Of a stretch of DNA of 64,000 nt, positions 45,550 to 57,800 are shown piece after piece. The notes beneath the pieces were generated by a model. That model worked only from the letters and a program-made list of their open reading frames with translations. It was not told the origin of the DNA and made no database searches. The DNA lies in contig JAJIRX010000590.1 of NCBI GenBank assembly GCA_023853785.1, positions 372,001 to 436,000 of the forward strand, given 5' to 3'. Source of the stretch: Psilocybe azurescens. Its lineage: Eukaryota; Basidiomycota; Agaricomycetes; Agaricales; Agrocybaceae. The translations under genes were made by a program, and so were the position numbers. Each line of letters opens with the position of its first letter. Positions within the stretch are counted from its first letter, which is position 1.

Positions 45550-45971
45550 CGCACTCCGTGGGGATAAATGCCAATTGTGATGGGGGAAAGGTTGGAAGCT
45601 GCGGATGTTGAGGTAAAGGAATCAGTTTAAACTCCAGTGCTTCTGGGGATGACATATAGGTTGGAACCGGTCGTACTTTTTGGTTGACAGGCTTATATTT
45701 TCTTTTGTAGTTAAATGTGTTGCCTTGATGGATTGGCGTGAATCTAGTGATAGCACCCGCATTGTCCAAGGCGTAGTCAATGGTTTTATACTATTAGATG
45801 CGAGACTCACCTGTCTCAATAAATTATCATATGTTTCTGGGGGTTCAAAATTAGCAAAAGAAAATGAGAAGTCATGAAACTCTGGATCTCCGAGGAGACC
45901 CATCAAAGATCGACCCACTGTAGCTTAGGACACGTGGAATGTCTCTGGTGGTCGGCATCGCTCACCCTGCG

Positions 45972-46874
45972 CTAATAAAAATTCTGCAAGTCTTCCTCTT
46001 CCTCGTCGCTGATTTCCTGAATCGATGCACGCTGCGAATAGTGATGATGTTGGTGGTGGTGATGATGCCCATCCTCGTGTTCATCATGTCCATGGGCTCT
46101 CAGGACAGCACCTGGCAATGGCCCCGACACGTCCACATTCCTCGGGTCGTTCGGACATGTAAGCTGAACTGATACCGTAGGATTGACTGCACGATCACTG
46201 TCCTTCCACAGCATAATCTTCATATGCCCATACCTTGTATAGTCGATCCGGGCTGCATACCATTGTATCCAAGGCTGTCCGAGGATGCAGTCTTGCGATT
46301 CCATGTTGTCCCAGGTGACAAAGAAATGGTGATCAAAGCGGTGCCCTCCAATTGACACAGCAACATTCTTACATACCCCTCTGAGACCAACTGGGCCGCC
46401 ATTGACTCCTTTGAGTGACCATCGGGTGCCCTTGTAGTCCAGAGGGATGCTTGTTTGCGAGAGAAGACGTTCCGGGAAGATGTTGAGCTCTGAGCCGCAG
46501 TCGACCATAAAACAGATGGGAATCCCAGCGAGATTGGCATTGAATATGCCCGTTGTCATTGCATATTTCTTCGTGGGCTTGAAGGAAACAGTGTTCGAAT
46601 ATCTAAGCATGAAGGAGTCAAGCATTGAAGGATCACTAAGGTCATTGATTTGGATAGAACTTGCCGAATTTACTTCTGCCGCTCCTCCACTTTTATGGAG
46701 TTCTTCCTCTCCTTCCTCCATGTAAAGATCATACTTGCCCATCTTGGTGACATATTCTCGCCAAGTCTTGGTTGCTTCTGCCATGCGTTTCTGCAATCTG
46801 GGAGAAATGCCTAGGATGTCTCTGAGCGTAAGTGTTACTCTTGTGTCTAGGATTGTGTCTTGAATGCCTTCCAT
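45972..46874 (-). pseudogene. Gypsy aspartic protease region
   Basis: 300 codons. The protease block reads ICFMVDCGSELNIFPERLL, then IGGHRFDHHFFV and DCILGQPWIQWYAARIDY, which is the usual flap and ILG end of retroelement pepsins. The catalytic triplet is DCG in place of DSG or DTG. The C-terminal third is His-rich (HGHDEHEDGHHHHH). The part before the protease (LRDILGISPRLQKRMAE) is typical of the gag/protease linker in basidiomycete elements. Confidence 0.75.
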
Positions 46875-47453
46875 AGAAATTTTATCTTGTACATCCGAAG
46901 TATAATGATATTGGGGGACTTAGCTTTCCCTTCATCCTTCATCACTACGTCTTTCTGACTCTTTGGGAGTCCCTCTTTCCAACCTTCCTTCGTGTTAATT
47001 GCCGGCAGTTTCGGTCCTGGCATGGCAATGCTTGGCTGTTGGTTCAGCAGCATTCCTGTGGCTTGGCGGTGTGGCGGCGCAGCTATGGGTCCAGTAGGGG
47101 GGCGTGATAGGTGTTGGCAGCTGCTCAGGTTGTGCTCGCGTTGGGCAATGAGCAGGATCCATATGTGCAGATGTGTCCTTGCCTGTACAAGTCACGGGTG
47201 CTGAGTCATAATAACAACACTCATCTTGATCCACTGCTATGGCATATACGTTGCCGCGCAGTGCGGGATACGCTCCCAACATCAAGGTGGCCGGAGAAGC
47301 ACTGGCCGTCATCAAATGTGGAGCTCCCTCCTTGGCGCCGGAAAGTCTGTCCTGTGATCCCACATGTATTGCGCTACCCCGCCCGGAGTGAAGGCGATTT
47401 GCGGTATGTCCGCTCCATTCATGAGCGTGTATCAATTTAACAGTACTTCTCAC
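46875..47453 (-). pseudogene. Possible gag 3' end with degenerate zinc knuckle
   Basis: Minus-strand frames before the protease include ECCYYDSAP...TCTGKDTSAHMDP, which could be a damaged CCHC knuckle, and a Pro-rich stretch. Support is weak; position upstream of the protease is the main argument. Confidence 0.35.
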
Positions 47454-47479
47454 TCCCCCACATATTCCCTAGGACTGGA

Positions 47480-47600
47480 GGGATTGAGAAAGGGAGTGAA
47501 GGGAATAGAGGGAATAGAGGGAATAGAGGGGATTGAAGAGGGAATGAAGGAATTGGAGAGGGAATGGAGGGGAATGATGGGGAATGATGGGGAATAGAGT
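47480..47600. repeat. Purine-rich GGGAATAGA tandem repeat
   Basis: Four copies of GGGAATAGA in a row, then variants (GGGAATGA, GGAATGATG). Strongly strand-asymmetric purine tract. Confidence 0.8.
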
Positions 47601-47715
47601 TATTTATAGCCAATACAGTAATAAAGTGGAATTCCCACAGCTTGAAGCTGAGTAAAAACAATTTCCCACACCTTTAGGCTGAATATAAAAATAGATTTAC
47701 ACAGTTACCACTACT

Positions 47716-47790
47716 ATCATACATCTACTATACACTGCTTATATAATTCTTATATCATACACCTACTGTACACTGCTTATATAATCTACT
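47716..47790. repeat. Two 30 bp direct repeats, AT-rich
   Basis: Two adjacent copies share CATACATCTACTATACACTG-type sequence followed by CTTATATAAT, differing at few positions. This lies on the upstream side of the gypsy remnant and could be part of an LTR. 47791-48060 is AT-rich with no gene. Confidence 0.65.
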
Positions 47791-48060
47791 CTGTATCATT
47801 TGATTCCAACTAGAATATTTCAATCTATCAATCTTAGTGTAAATTCATGAGTGCAATATAATATATTAATAACTATATACTACATTATTATCTACATGCA
47901 AAGTCCATTGTAACAAAATAAAATAAAAATAAAAAACATAACAGAGTAAAAAGACGGGCAGGAGGGTATATACTTGGGTTAAATGAACAAACAAACACAT
48001 AGATGTAAAAGAAAATGAGAGAACAAAAGAAAAAAGTGAAAATTTTTTTTTTAAAAAAGG

Positions 48061-49100
48061 GTGGCAGATGGGTGGTGGTATCAGTCATACATGCCGTTGT
48101 TGTTGTGGGCATGGTACGCATCTGCTGTACGTGTCGTCGTCCTTGCAGCCGTTGTGTCCGTTGTGGCCGTCATGCGTGGCCGTCGTGCTTGGTGTTGTAC
48201 ATGTCGTCGCCATCGCCTTTGCAGCCGTTGTGGGTGCCGTATGTCGGTGGGCGTACTCGGTGTCATGTGTGTTGTTGTCGTGGCCGCCCGTGGGCGTTTT
48301 GTACGTGTTGTACGTGTCATCGCCGTGGCCGCCGTGCATGTTGTACGTGTCACGGTACGCATCCTGCATGTCGTGGTACGTGTCCTACGTGTTGTATGTG
48401 TCGTCGTCGTGGCTGCCATGTGTGTCGTACATGTCGTCATTGTCATCTTTGTGGCCGTCGTGGGTGCCATACATCGGTGGCATACTCGGTGTCGTTGTCG
48501 TGGCCGCCGTGCATGTTGTACGTGTTGCGACGTGTCCTGCATGTCGTGGTACGTGTCCTGCGTGTTGTTGTTGTTGTCCCTACGTGCCGTGTCCACTTTC
48601 GACGTACTGTTGTCGTACCGTACACATTGCGTGTGTCGCGGTACGTGCGGTACGTGACGCATACGCCATTGGTCTGTATGAGAAAGAGGGGGAGGGTTAG
48701 TGGCGGCAGTGGGTGGGGTTCGTGACTTACCTGGTGTTGCAGCCGCATTCACGTCGCCCTCGTTACCTGCTTGCATCCCTCCCCTTGTTCCACCCTCGTT
48801 CGGTGTCGTTGTCGTCGTATACAGAGCCGTCATCATCGTCGTCGATACTGTGTACGGCGTGTCCGAGTCGTCGTCATCGTACACGGACCCGTCTTTGGTC
48901 GGTGGTGCCGCAATGCATGTCGGGTCGGGTTGGCAAGTGCCTGGCTCCGACCAACAACAGCAAGGTGGTGAGGGCACGCAAGACGGGCGGCAGCGGGGTG
49001 GTGGTGGTTGGAGGAAGAGGTGGAGTGGTTGGAGTAACCAATGGACCAATGTGGCAACCAAAAGTCACACACGTGACATTGTTCACAGTTGCTGAGAATT
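48061..49100. repeat. Low-complexity GTCGTGG/TACGTGT block
   Basis: About 1 kb of imperfect short repeats built from GTCGTCGTGG, TACGTGTC and CATGTTGTACGTG. Because of the repeat, long frames are open on both strands at once (a Cys/Val/Arg-rich one on plus, a Thr/Arg-rich one with 326 codons on minus). Neither looks like a folded protein. I treat it as a repeat, not a gene. Confidence 0.65.
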
Positions 49101-49114
49101 GCTGAGCAATAACA

Positions 49115-50460
49115 TTAAATTTTAAGTCCATTTATGGTTCCGTTTTCGGTTCCGTTCCGGGCTATTCCGTTTTGTAAACAGATTCCATTCAATTCTGCTG
49201 CGGAATCTGCCATTCCGCTCGGAATTGATATTAAATAAAATAGCAGGGCCTTGTGCCATATTTTTGCTCTCATTCCGCGAGTGGAATAGCGGATTCGCGA
49301 GCGGACTCCGGGCGGACTCCAGCCGGAATATGTGGGGACACAAAAGCCCTCCACAGGTGTAGTAATCATAAAGTCTGAACATATGGGGCAGGTTGTACTC
49401 TCAACGACAGTTTTCATGAAGTGTTCCAGAGATTTTACCTGACGTTCCAGTCCACAAGACAACTGAACAAGAGTCAGACAGTTAAGAGCTTACTCTACCT
49501 AACTCACCGAACTCATTTGTTGCCTCTCAGAGTTGAAAGCCTAGTTTAAATGCACATGAGTGGATATAGCTCGAAGAGGGAAAGATCCTACCTCATGTAG
49601 TTCATTTTTCTCGTTAATGAGATCTTGGGCTACAAGTTTTGATTGATCCAGTTCATGTGAAATTGCCTGCATGCCCTGCAGTAGTTACTTAGTCACCAAG
49701 TGCCATGAATATAAGAGATATGAAGTACCGGTTGTAGTCGACCGTTTTTGCCAGTAGCTTCTTGTGCTGCATCTTTCGCTTGATTCAATTTGAAGAAAAT
49801 ACATCCAATATCCTGCTGTACTTGCTCAGCCGCTTAAGATAATGTATAAGTAGAATGACGAACAATTTGAGTTGCTTTTTTGCTACATTAGATTGCTCCA
49901 GTTTTATCCACTCATCATTCAAGGAGGACTTGAGGGTTTCCACTTGGTTCCTGTAGCCTGCTAACCTTCCTTCCAGCTCATCACAGAGCAAATTTTTCTG
50001 AGAGCTTAATTAGCAACAGTATCTGTATCCAGCGATCCCCACAACCCACTGTGTTAAGCACGCCATTGAGTTTGCCGACTCATCCTTCATACTCCTCTAG
50101 CTTTGCTTTGAGCTCTCGATTGCATTCTAAACATTCCTCCAGCTTGTGACTGTTATTGACTAAAGGCTCGCATGTGGAATAGCCTCTCTGTCGCTGACTC
50201 AATTAAAAGGATACTGACATGATGTTTGCAATACCTTACCTCAAGTTTGACAACACTCTCCATGCTTATGTTGTCTGGCTAAATAAGGAAGACAATGAGT
50301 ATTCGGTTTATGATGCATAAGAAATCAGACTTACAGCGGCAGAGGCTTCAAGACGCATTGATTCGATATAGGAAGTGGTGTTCAAGGGGGCCGCAGAGTA
50401 ATGACTAGCATTCATGTTGCGCGCTTTTCTGTTTCCGTGAGGGCATCATGGATTCTGAGC
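49115..50460 (-). pseudogene. Coiled-coil/RING-type protein, truncated
   Basis: Minus-strand exon fragments encode heptad-rich helices (LEGRLAGYRNQVETLKSSLN, LERQVKSLEHFMKTVVES), then the first half of a RING finger, TTCPICSDFMIT. After that the sequence turns into a TTCCG-rich stretch (49120-49360), and the remaining RING cysteines and histidine are not found. This coiled-coil plus RING arrangement is common in multicopy agaricomycete genes of unknown function. Confidence 0.6.
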
Positions 50461-50799
50461 TTGCTGGTTTTGACTGGGTTGCGACTCAACATGGCAAATG
50501 ATGGTGGGGGATCAATGTAGTACTGATATAAAGAGTAGCGTCACTGGTTATTATGGAAAATGTCGTTGCCTTTGTGTGGACTACCAACTTGCATCTTACA
50601 CCGCTTTGATTTCTTTGTCAGCGCCTTTGTAAGTATTTTGCCTTTCTTTCATTGTCAATCTACAGCTTTTGAGACGATGGCACATACAGATATGGATGAC
50701 AGTTAGCATCTGTAACATGAAAGTTATCTATTAGATGTTCTCACTCTTGTCTGCCAAGTACAAGTCCTGAATAAATTGAATGGATCGTACTATTGGTTA

Positions 50800-53445
50800 G
50801 GATGGTGGTGATACATAGCTCGGATTGAGGTCATAACCCTCCAGTTCAACTCTCTCTCTCTCTTTGATTCGGGCACAGTACAAAGGGACTGTGGATCAAG
50901 TTCCAACTGCTCCCCCTGATAAAGAGTCAGGCAAACCCTCAGTCCTATTAACCACTGACAAAATGATGGTCATCATCATTGTCAAACCCGTGCCCGTCAA
51001 TGATGGATGCGGCAGATGTATTTGCTGCAGTGGTCGCCTTTAATGACAGCGAGAAGGCCATTGTCATGAGTAGGATTTGGATATTTTGGGGTGACCCAAC
51101 TAGGCTGCAACAAAATCCACATGTGATACCTTTTGTGATAGAGAACAACCCGGTTATCTTGAAGGTCCACCAACACTACAATTTGTTGCTTGGAAAATCC
51201 TCCACCATCAACTATGGCATTGAATTTGAATCCCACTAACGTTGGGTTTGATAGCACATGTGTAGGAGACAGGGGTTGCAGTAATGTAGGTGTTGTTGGG
51301 GTCCGCCAAATCAGACGGAGTTCTCAAAGAAGGGTCCCAAGCAGGGCTCAATGGTGAAGACGACGAATGCATGGGTGTTGGGAGAGGAGTAGCACTTCCA
51401 GAGGGCTCTCCCACAGGTAAATGAGGAGCATGGACTGGCGCTCTATAACCATGGCTGGCTTGAGAATTGGACAACCAGTTTTTTGGTGTAGGTCGTATAT
51501 AATTGTCACCGGGATCAAGGAATTGAACAAGTTTGTAGCAAGTCCTATTGTGCCATTAGCATCATCTTCTTTGAAATTGGAGATAGGAATGCGGGAGAGT
51601 ACTTACAAATATTCAACAATGTCATTGTATTGAACTGTTATTTTGTGAAATGGAGCACTTGGATCGTATCACATCAATTGTACATTTAACATTATCACCT
51701 TTTCCTTGCGCTTCTCAATAACATCAAAAATCTCTCCAATTTCGCCTTTACAGGGATGGTATTGTTTTGATATCTTCACTTTCACTCCGCACTATGGATG
51801 TTGAGATGTGCTGGGTGGAAGGGGTCCAGATTCAGGCTCGTGTTTGTAGTGAAACACAGCAGGTTCTTCTGTGATCTCCAGGAAATTAATGAGAGCCTCG
51901 AAAGACCATCACAGAGAGTTTGTTAGCAAACTTGCGTTATCACAAAGATTTGGGGTGGTACAATATATGCACTTTGATGGCATCATCATCGTTCTTAAGA
52001 TATTGAGGTATTTCGCCCTCTATCTTCTTGCTCACAATAGACACTTCATCATCTTCAATCTGAACCACCCAACCCTTCTTTCCAGAATGCAGTCCGCCAC
52101 GTATGGAAACATATTGCCTGACCTTGATCTCTTTTCTCAAGTCTTGCCATGATACATGCAATGTTAGGTGGTATTCTTGGCGATGTCCAGCAGGTTCATT
52201 GTGTGCACATATCTGCTCGACTTCCGCATAGAGAGTATTCAGTGCCTTCAAGGTGGCGGGGACAAACATAAAAGTAGTTTCTGGTCCTTGGACACGAATC
52301 AACACCCTATCATCCTCCTTCATACTCCATTCTTGAGGGCGTGGCATGTTCAAAAGGGTGATAGATGGGTGTTTGCTCATCCGAAACATGGTGTAAAACT
52401 TCGTAAGGCATATCCTTCACGTCAACTGTGAATGAATGGTAGTCGAAGTCTTTAGCTAGAAGGCCTTGCTCGAACTCCAACTGTCCAATGGAGTATTGTC
52501 CATGCTCGTGGCCTACGATGTCATATGAAAAAGCTGTCAGAAATAGTCAGCATTGAAGAGCTTTGCTATCGGCCTAATGGTAGATGCTTTTCGCTTGAGT
52601 GGGTTCTGTGATGTTGTATCCAGTCGAGGAACAAGAAGAATACGAGCACCCAAGGAGCTTTTTGCAAAACAATCCCAACATCTCCCTTGTAAAGGCCTTT
52701 CTTGACGAGTACCCAACTTCCAACCTCAGCAATTTCATGTCTATCCCTCCGAAACAGTTCTGCATATTCCGAAGAATCAACCAATCGACTTTTGATGCCC
52801 AACCTGTTGTGCAGTATACCGGGTGTAAGAAGAAGAAGCTTGATGAGGCATTTGTTCATCATGCATTCAATATAGATGCAGCCAGCGTATGGAACCTTGA
52901 GTGAAGGCTGAACGGACTTGATGATGCTCTGTAACAGTGTTTAACAGAGATACCACAGCTAGATCTTCAACCCCGAATTGTAAGGTGTCGGTCAGTAAAT
53001 TCAGAGAGTCCCAAGCGTGAATAAAAATGTGCATACTCAACATTCAATGTGCCACAGAGGATAGTCCCCCTCCCTAGGAATATAGACTAACCCTCTGTCA
53101 AGGGTTGTCTCCGGTACATCATCAGCAGTGTATCTTCTATGACCAGAGGCGTTCCTTCTTGCTTCAATGCGTGATATAAGGTGTTCCAAGGCATCTTCAC
53201 TGTGATGATGGACTGAGACATTGGCCGGTAAAACGGAATGTTTGTTGTCCAAGGCTACCCCGTTGTCAATGAACGCATCTAGGTGTGACTTTCAATACTG
53301 GTGCGAGAGTTACGAGATTCAAGAAAAACTGACCTTCCCTGTTGCATTCTGTTGCTTCATCCTCCTCATTGGAAAACCCTTCTTCATCCACCTGGGCTTC
53401 CATGTCCAGAAACTGACAGACTCTTGGATCTATCTTCAGTCAAGA
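50800..53445 (-). pseudogene. SPT5-like protein with NGN/KOW-type segments
   Basis: Fragments in N-to-C order: an acidic start (CQFLDMEAQVDEEGFSNEED near 53430-53340), AFIDNGVALDNKHSVLP, LIYIP-like PREGDYPLWHIEC (NGN-like), then KOW-like segments EVGSWVLVKKGLYKGDVGIV (near 52700) and VRQYVSIRGGLHSGKKGWVV (near 52130), a Pro/Ser-rich linker (PTPMHSSSSPLSPAWDP) and a C-terminal block (VDGGGFSKQQIVVLVDL near 51200). SPT5 is the transcription elongation factor; agaricomycetes carry many divergent SPT5-like genes near transposons. Several fragments are in different frames and some joins lack obvious splice sites, so I call it a pseudogene, though a heavily spliced gene is possible. Confidence 0.65.
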
Positions 53446-54815
53446 CATAAGTAACAGAAAGTTCATCTTGATATAAGAACACATATGTAACATACATTCT
53501 TCATTTCGTATTCTGAGAAATACTTCGTTCAGACTTTGCTGTATCTACACTTTTGTGTTATGATTGGCACTGGGTCAGGGTAAGCGTATGATACAACAGT
53601 ACAAAACTACACTCTTTGAAAACTCTCATTCTGCTCTCTGTAGGGTTTACCACTCGATTCATTACATTATTTAATTTTTGCATGAACATTTGAAGTATCT
53701 ACTGCTTTTTAAACTTACCTGTTGACACTTTTATAGTGTTGAACCTAAGAGGACAGTACGGTCAGTGTGAAGAAGGAAAGCATGAGAATAAGTTGAGCAG
53801 CCCTCTATGTACCCCAAAAAAATCCAAGCCGCTCAAGCCGAACAATCACGCGATGATTTATCCAGCAATGCGGCATGAAAATCCCAGCATGCTATCACGG
53901 AGCTATTGACACTTTCTCATGCTTTCTCTTTCTTTCCCTTGCTACCACATTGACAAGCGAGGTGCTCAGTACAAAGAGACCAAGCTATATATTAAGTAGA
54001 TTTGATCATAATAAGTGCGCTATAGTAAATCGGTGTACGTGTGCAGTAGTTTACAACAAATTAAAGGGGTGGAACAAAAGTAAATAATCGAGGATGATCA
54101 AGGCTTGAAGAAAATGAGGCTTCTAGGAATGCGGAATCTTCACCTTTGCATGACGATTTCCAGAAATCTAGGTACTTATCAGTATTCATCTATGTCATCA
54201 ACATCAATAACTCACTTTTTACAGCATAATCAACTAGTTTTGCATCTCCTGGAGCTAGGTTGACTAGCTCGTGTCAAAGGCTCCTTTCCGGAAGGCTACT
54301 ACGTCGCCTTTCCACCGCCCGTTTGCCCAGTGTCTTAGCCGATTTGTTGGAGGGCAAACACTTGTGATTCTTGACGAATAAATGGAATTGGCTTATCTTG
54401 CTCTTTCTGTTCACAACCTCAACCATGCCATTATGTATGTAGGGTTGGAGTAGTTTTCCACCCATCAACAGCTCCAACCTTGGACTTCGACCACTTGCAT
54501 TGGCTAGTGTGTGGACTCGTTTAGTGACTGCTCGATTGGATGTACTCCTGTAGTACCGAGCGTAAAGCAACAGTTGGATGTCCTTAGCGGAGGTAAGTAA
54601 CGGCAGATTGTCATAGACTGGCTGGTCTCACCTTTGTTGTAGGTTTAAATGCTTGCAATGCCAATACCATTCTTGATGGCGGAGGGGATGCAAGGTGGAT
54701 GCAAAAAGTTACTCAGAAGGATATGGGTGTTAAGTGTGCTGTTTCTGAGAGTCGTAAAATCTCTTTAAGTGGGTTTTCTTTCTTTGTTTTGTGCCTCTGG
54801 TGTTGACAAAGCTTT
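53446..54815. other. No supported gene
   Basis: Mostly AT-rich sequence. A basic minus-strand frame at 54274-54570 (98 codons; SRSTSNRAV-type composition, FHLFVKNHKCLPSNKSAKT) could be an exon but has no family match that I know. Confidence 0.35.
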
Positions 54816-54899
54816 TTGTTGTGCACAAAGATCCTATCTCAACCAAATGTCCATAAATTACTGAAAGTCTTTTATCGCTCATTCACTCCCAACTATTGC

Positions 54900-57800
54900 A
54901 TGGCAGCCAACTTTACCCAGCAACTCGCTTCATTATTTGCACCTCCAGTCTTACCAATGACAATGGATACTTCTCCAGATTATCCGGCCTCCAATGCGCG
55001 ACACTTGCCAGCTGATGCCGGGTCCCCTTAATCGACACCAGAATCGACACTAGTCAATGAGAATGGACAGTCGTTTACAACTTCTGGAGGTGGTCACACT
55101 GATGCTGGACCTTCTCGACTGACTGTCAATACTGGCTTTCCGCATTTTAATGTTCAATCAGTTCCAGTTCAAACTGGCCATCCTCAGTCTGGTGGAGTTG
55201 AAAATGGCCTGCCTGATCATAATCATCCTGTTAATGTGGATGATATTGCTACTGGTCCTGCCATGCCCAGGGTTCCTCGTACATTCATCAGCCATCAGAA
55301 CCAACCGCCTTCAATATTTGTCGGGCGAACAACCTTCCCAGGAAATGACCTGCTGTCGACGATCATGTAACAAAAGTCAAAGTTGTAGAACCAGATAAAG
55401 CACAGTTGATGAAAGATCAGTTGATTAAAGATCACGTATGTCAAGTCAAAGTCTATACATTCTGACACTAATATTATTCATTTTTGCATTTCCAGGTTAA
55501 GGGCCGACTTGAGGAGCAACACCAAAGGATGATGGTGTTGTTCAATGATGAACGACAAAAAGTCCATCTATTCTTTCCTTTCTTATACAATATATGTACT
55601 TATTGCTCATTTTACAGCTGTCTGATTCTCACCAGAAGCACATAGACGATATCCAGAAACAATTGGAAAAGGCAAAAAATGATTCGGAAGCTCAACGTGT
55701 ACAATGCCAAAAACTCGATGTTGAAATTGCTGATCACAAGAAAACATTGAAGGGCCTAAATCTTACCATTAACAATCAGCAGGCCGACCTCGCTATGGCC
55801 ATCTCCAAACTTTGGGACCAAGAAAAGAAGTCCAGGGAATTGGAACGTACACTTTTAGATGTTCAGAACAAACACAAACAATTCAAGTCGTCCTTCAAAT
55901 CAACCATTCAGCAGCATGGACAGGAGCAATCTTCTACTATTTTGGCATTGCAAACATGGCTAGACAAACTCGAAAAACAAAGTGCTAACACAATCAATAG
56001 TCTGCATTCAGAGATACAGATGGCAAACACCACGATTGAAGGCCTCAACCAGACTCTTAATTCCTATCAGAGCACATCAGCGAGTGCTCCGAACCAGATG
56101 GGCGCAACTCAATGACCAGATTATTGGGGCTGGCAACGAGATCCAAGCACTTTGTCAGTCTTTCAACACTCAAAAGCAAGCATTAGCAGCCAAAGCCGAC
56201 CAACGGATCATCAGCCTACAAAATGAAATGGATGGCTTGCGGGACCAGGCAGCAAACGACAGCGCAAAGCAAGACAAGTTGAGACAGGAGATTAGTAGAT
56301 TGAACAGTCTCAATAACAATACCTCAATGGTGACAAAAAGACTACACGCCCAGCAAGAGAAAGCTTTGGTTTGTTTCTTCATCGATATATTTTGCTTTCT
56401 ACCTCTAATACACTTGTTTTTGATAGAGCGCTGCCAAAAGGAATATGAGTTGCAATACAGCCAATTGAAAACCAACTATGATACATCTCTGGTACATTGT
56501 CAATGCCATTTTAAATACAGCGAACGCAGCTCATGATCCTTCATTAGGCTGATGTGCATGCCCAGCTCGCACAACTGAAAGCACAATTCGACAGCGATCG
56601 AGGTCGTCTGAATGACTTGCAGTCGAGTGAATCTCAACAAGTACAAATTCGCGACATCACTGCGGACTGCTCTTGCTCAAGAACAAGAAAAAAATAAGGT
56701 GAGTCGTTTAACTGACACTTCAGAATTGAGGCTGATGATGTATTTAAGATCTTGTAAGAATGCATTGTGGATGTTATGAGCAAGGGAGTGGCCAACCCAC
56801 GCGATACTGACGCAATTTCAACTCGCGGAAAAAAAGACAAGAGGCCACCAGACTACAACTTGTATGTTTGAAAAATATGATATGAACTTCCAAAGACTGA
56901 CCTTGCTGTTTGTCAGATGGGGCTGAATAAATGCTGTGGCGCCTCATTGCATTCCAGCGTGAGTTGTTAATACTTTCGAGATGTGACTGATGCTAAATGG
57001 ATTCTAGATATGGCAACATCCCAATCCAACTTTATCACCCTCAAATCAACCACCACCAACACAACCCTCTATGGATCAGGATCAGGACAACGAAGACGAA
57101 GGCTGCACTTCAACACAACCTTCAACCTCAGGTCCAGAAATTAGAGAGCACAGGCCTGACTCCGTTTTTCCATCAAATTTTTCTTCCGATTCTGCCTCAA
57201 GCCCAAACATTGCATGAGCACTCCCTTCTGATGATGAAGACATGTATGTCGACGACACAACCATGGAAGAACAGGAGTCCGTTTTGGCGTCCTTGCGATC
57301 TCCAAGTCCAGTCTCAGGAAATGTACAGTATCGAATTCTGGGATCCTTCCCAACCCGCTACTATTCAGGTCTTCCATCAGCCTCCACAATGAGATCTATG
57401 ATCACTATGGCCAGGACCAGGAGGGATGCTGCACCTCGAATTCCCAGTCTTCAGATTCTTCCATGCCATCAAGCTCTGGGGTCAACCCACCAGGTCTATA
57501 TCGCCCAAATCGACTTGCAGCTTACAATGTGCGACATGCCGCTCAATCTACCTCTATAAATGAGCCAACAACTTCCTCAATCGCTCCTCAGCCATCTAAT
57601 ACTCCAATTCCCAATCCAATTCTTGGCTCCTCAGCTTCTCTGCATTCCAGTCAAGATCCACCGCCATCCAGCACATCAGGTGCTTTACCCAGTCATGATC
57701 CCCCTGTACCACCTTTGCTGGATATAACAGAGAGGCTTCTCAATTGCATGGAAAATGTGGCAGATAGTGTCAATGGCTTGCAAGCCGATTTTGCAAACAA

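Larger units (their letters stand above)
41877..46874 (-). mobile_element. Degraded Ty3/gypsy retrotransposon (pol region)
   Basis: Reading leftwards on the minus strand, the order is aspartic protease (46874-45972), reverse transcriptase (45549-44254), RNase H remnants (about 44400-44100), integrase zinc finger (about 43130-42960) and integrase core plus C-terminus (42960-41877). This protease-RT-RNase H-integrase order defines Ty3/gypsy. Frames change repeatedly, so the element is dead. Long terminal repeats could not be fixed by eye; AT-rich direct repeats flank it on both sides. A gag-like part may extend to about 47453. Confidence 0.85.

Noticed and set aside
48081..49061. 326-codon Thr/Arg-rich minus-strand frame
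   Set aside because: It lies entirely in the low-complexity block, other frames are open over the same bases, and the composition is explained by the repeat.
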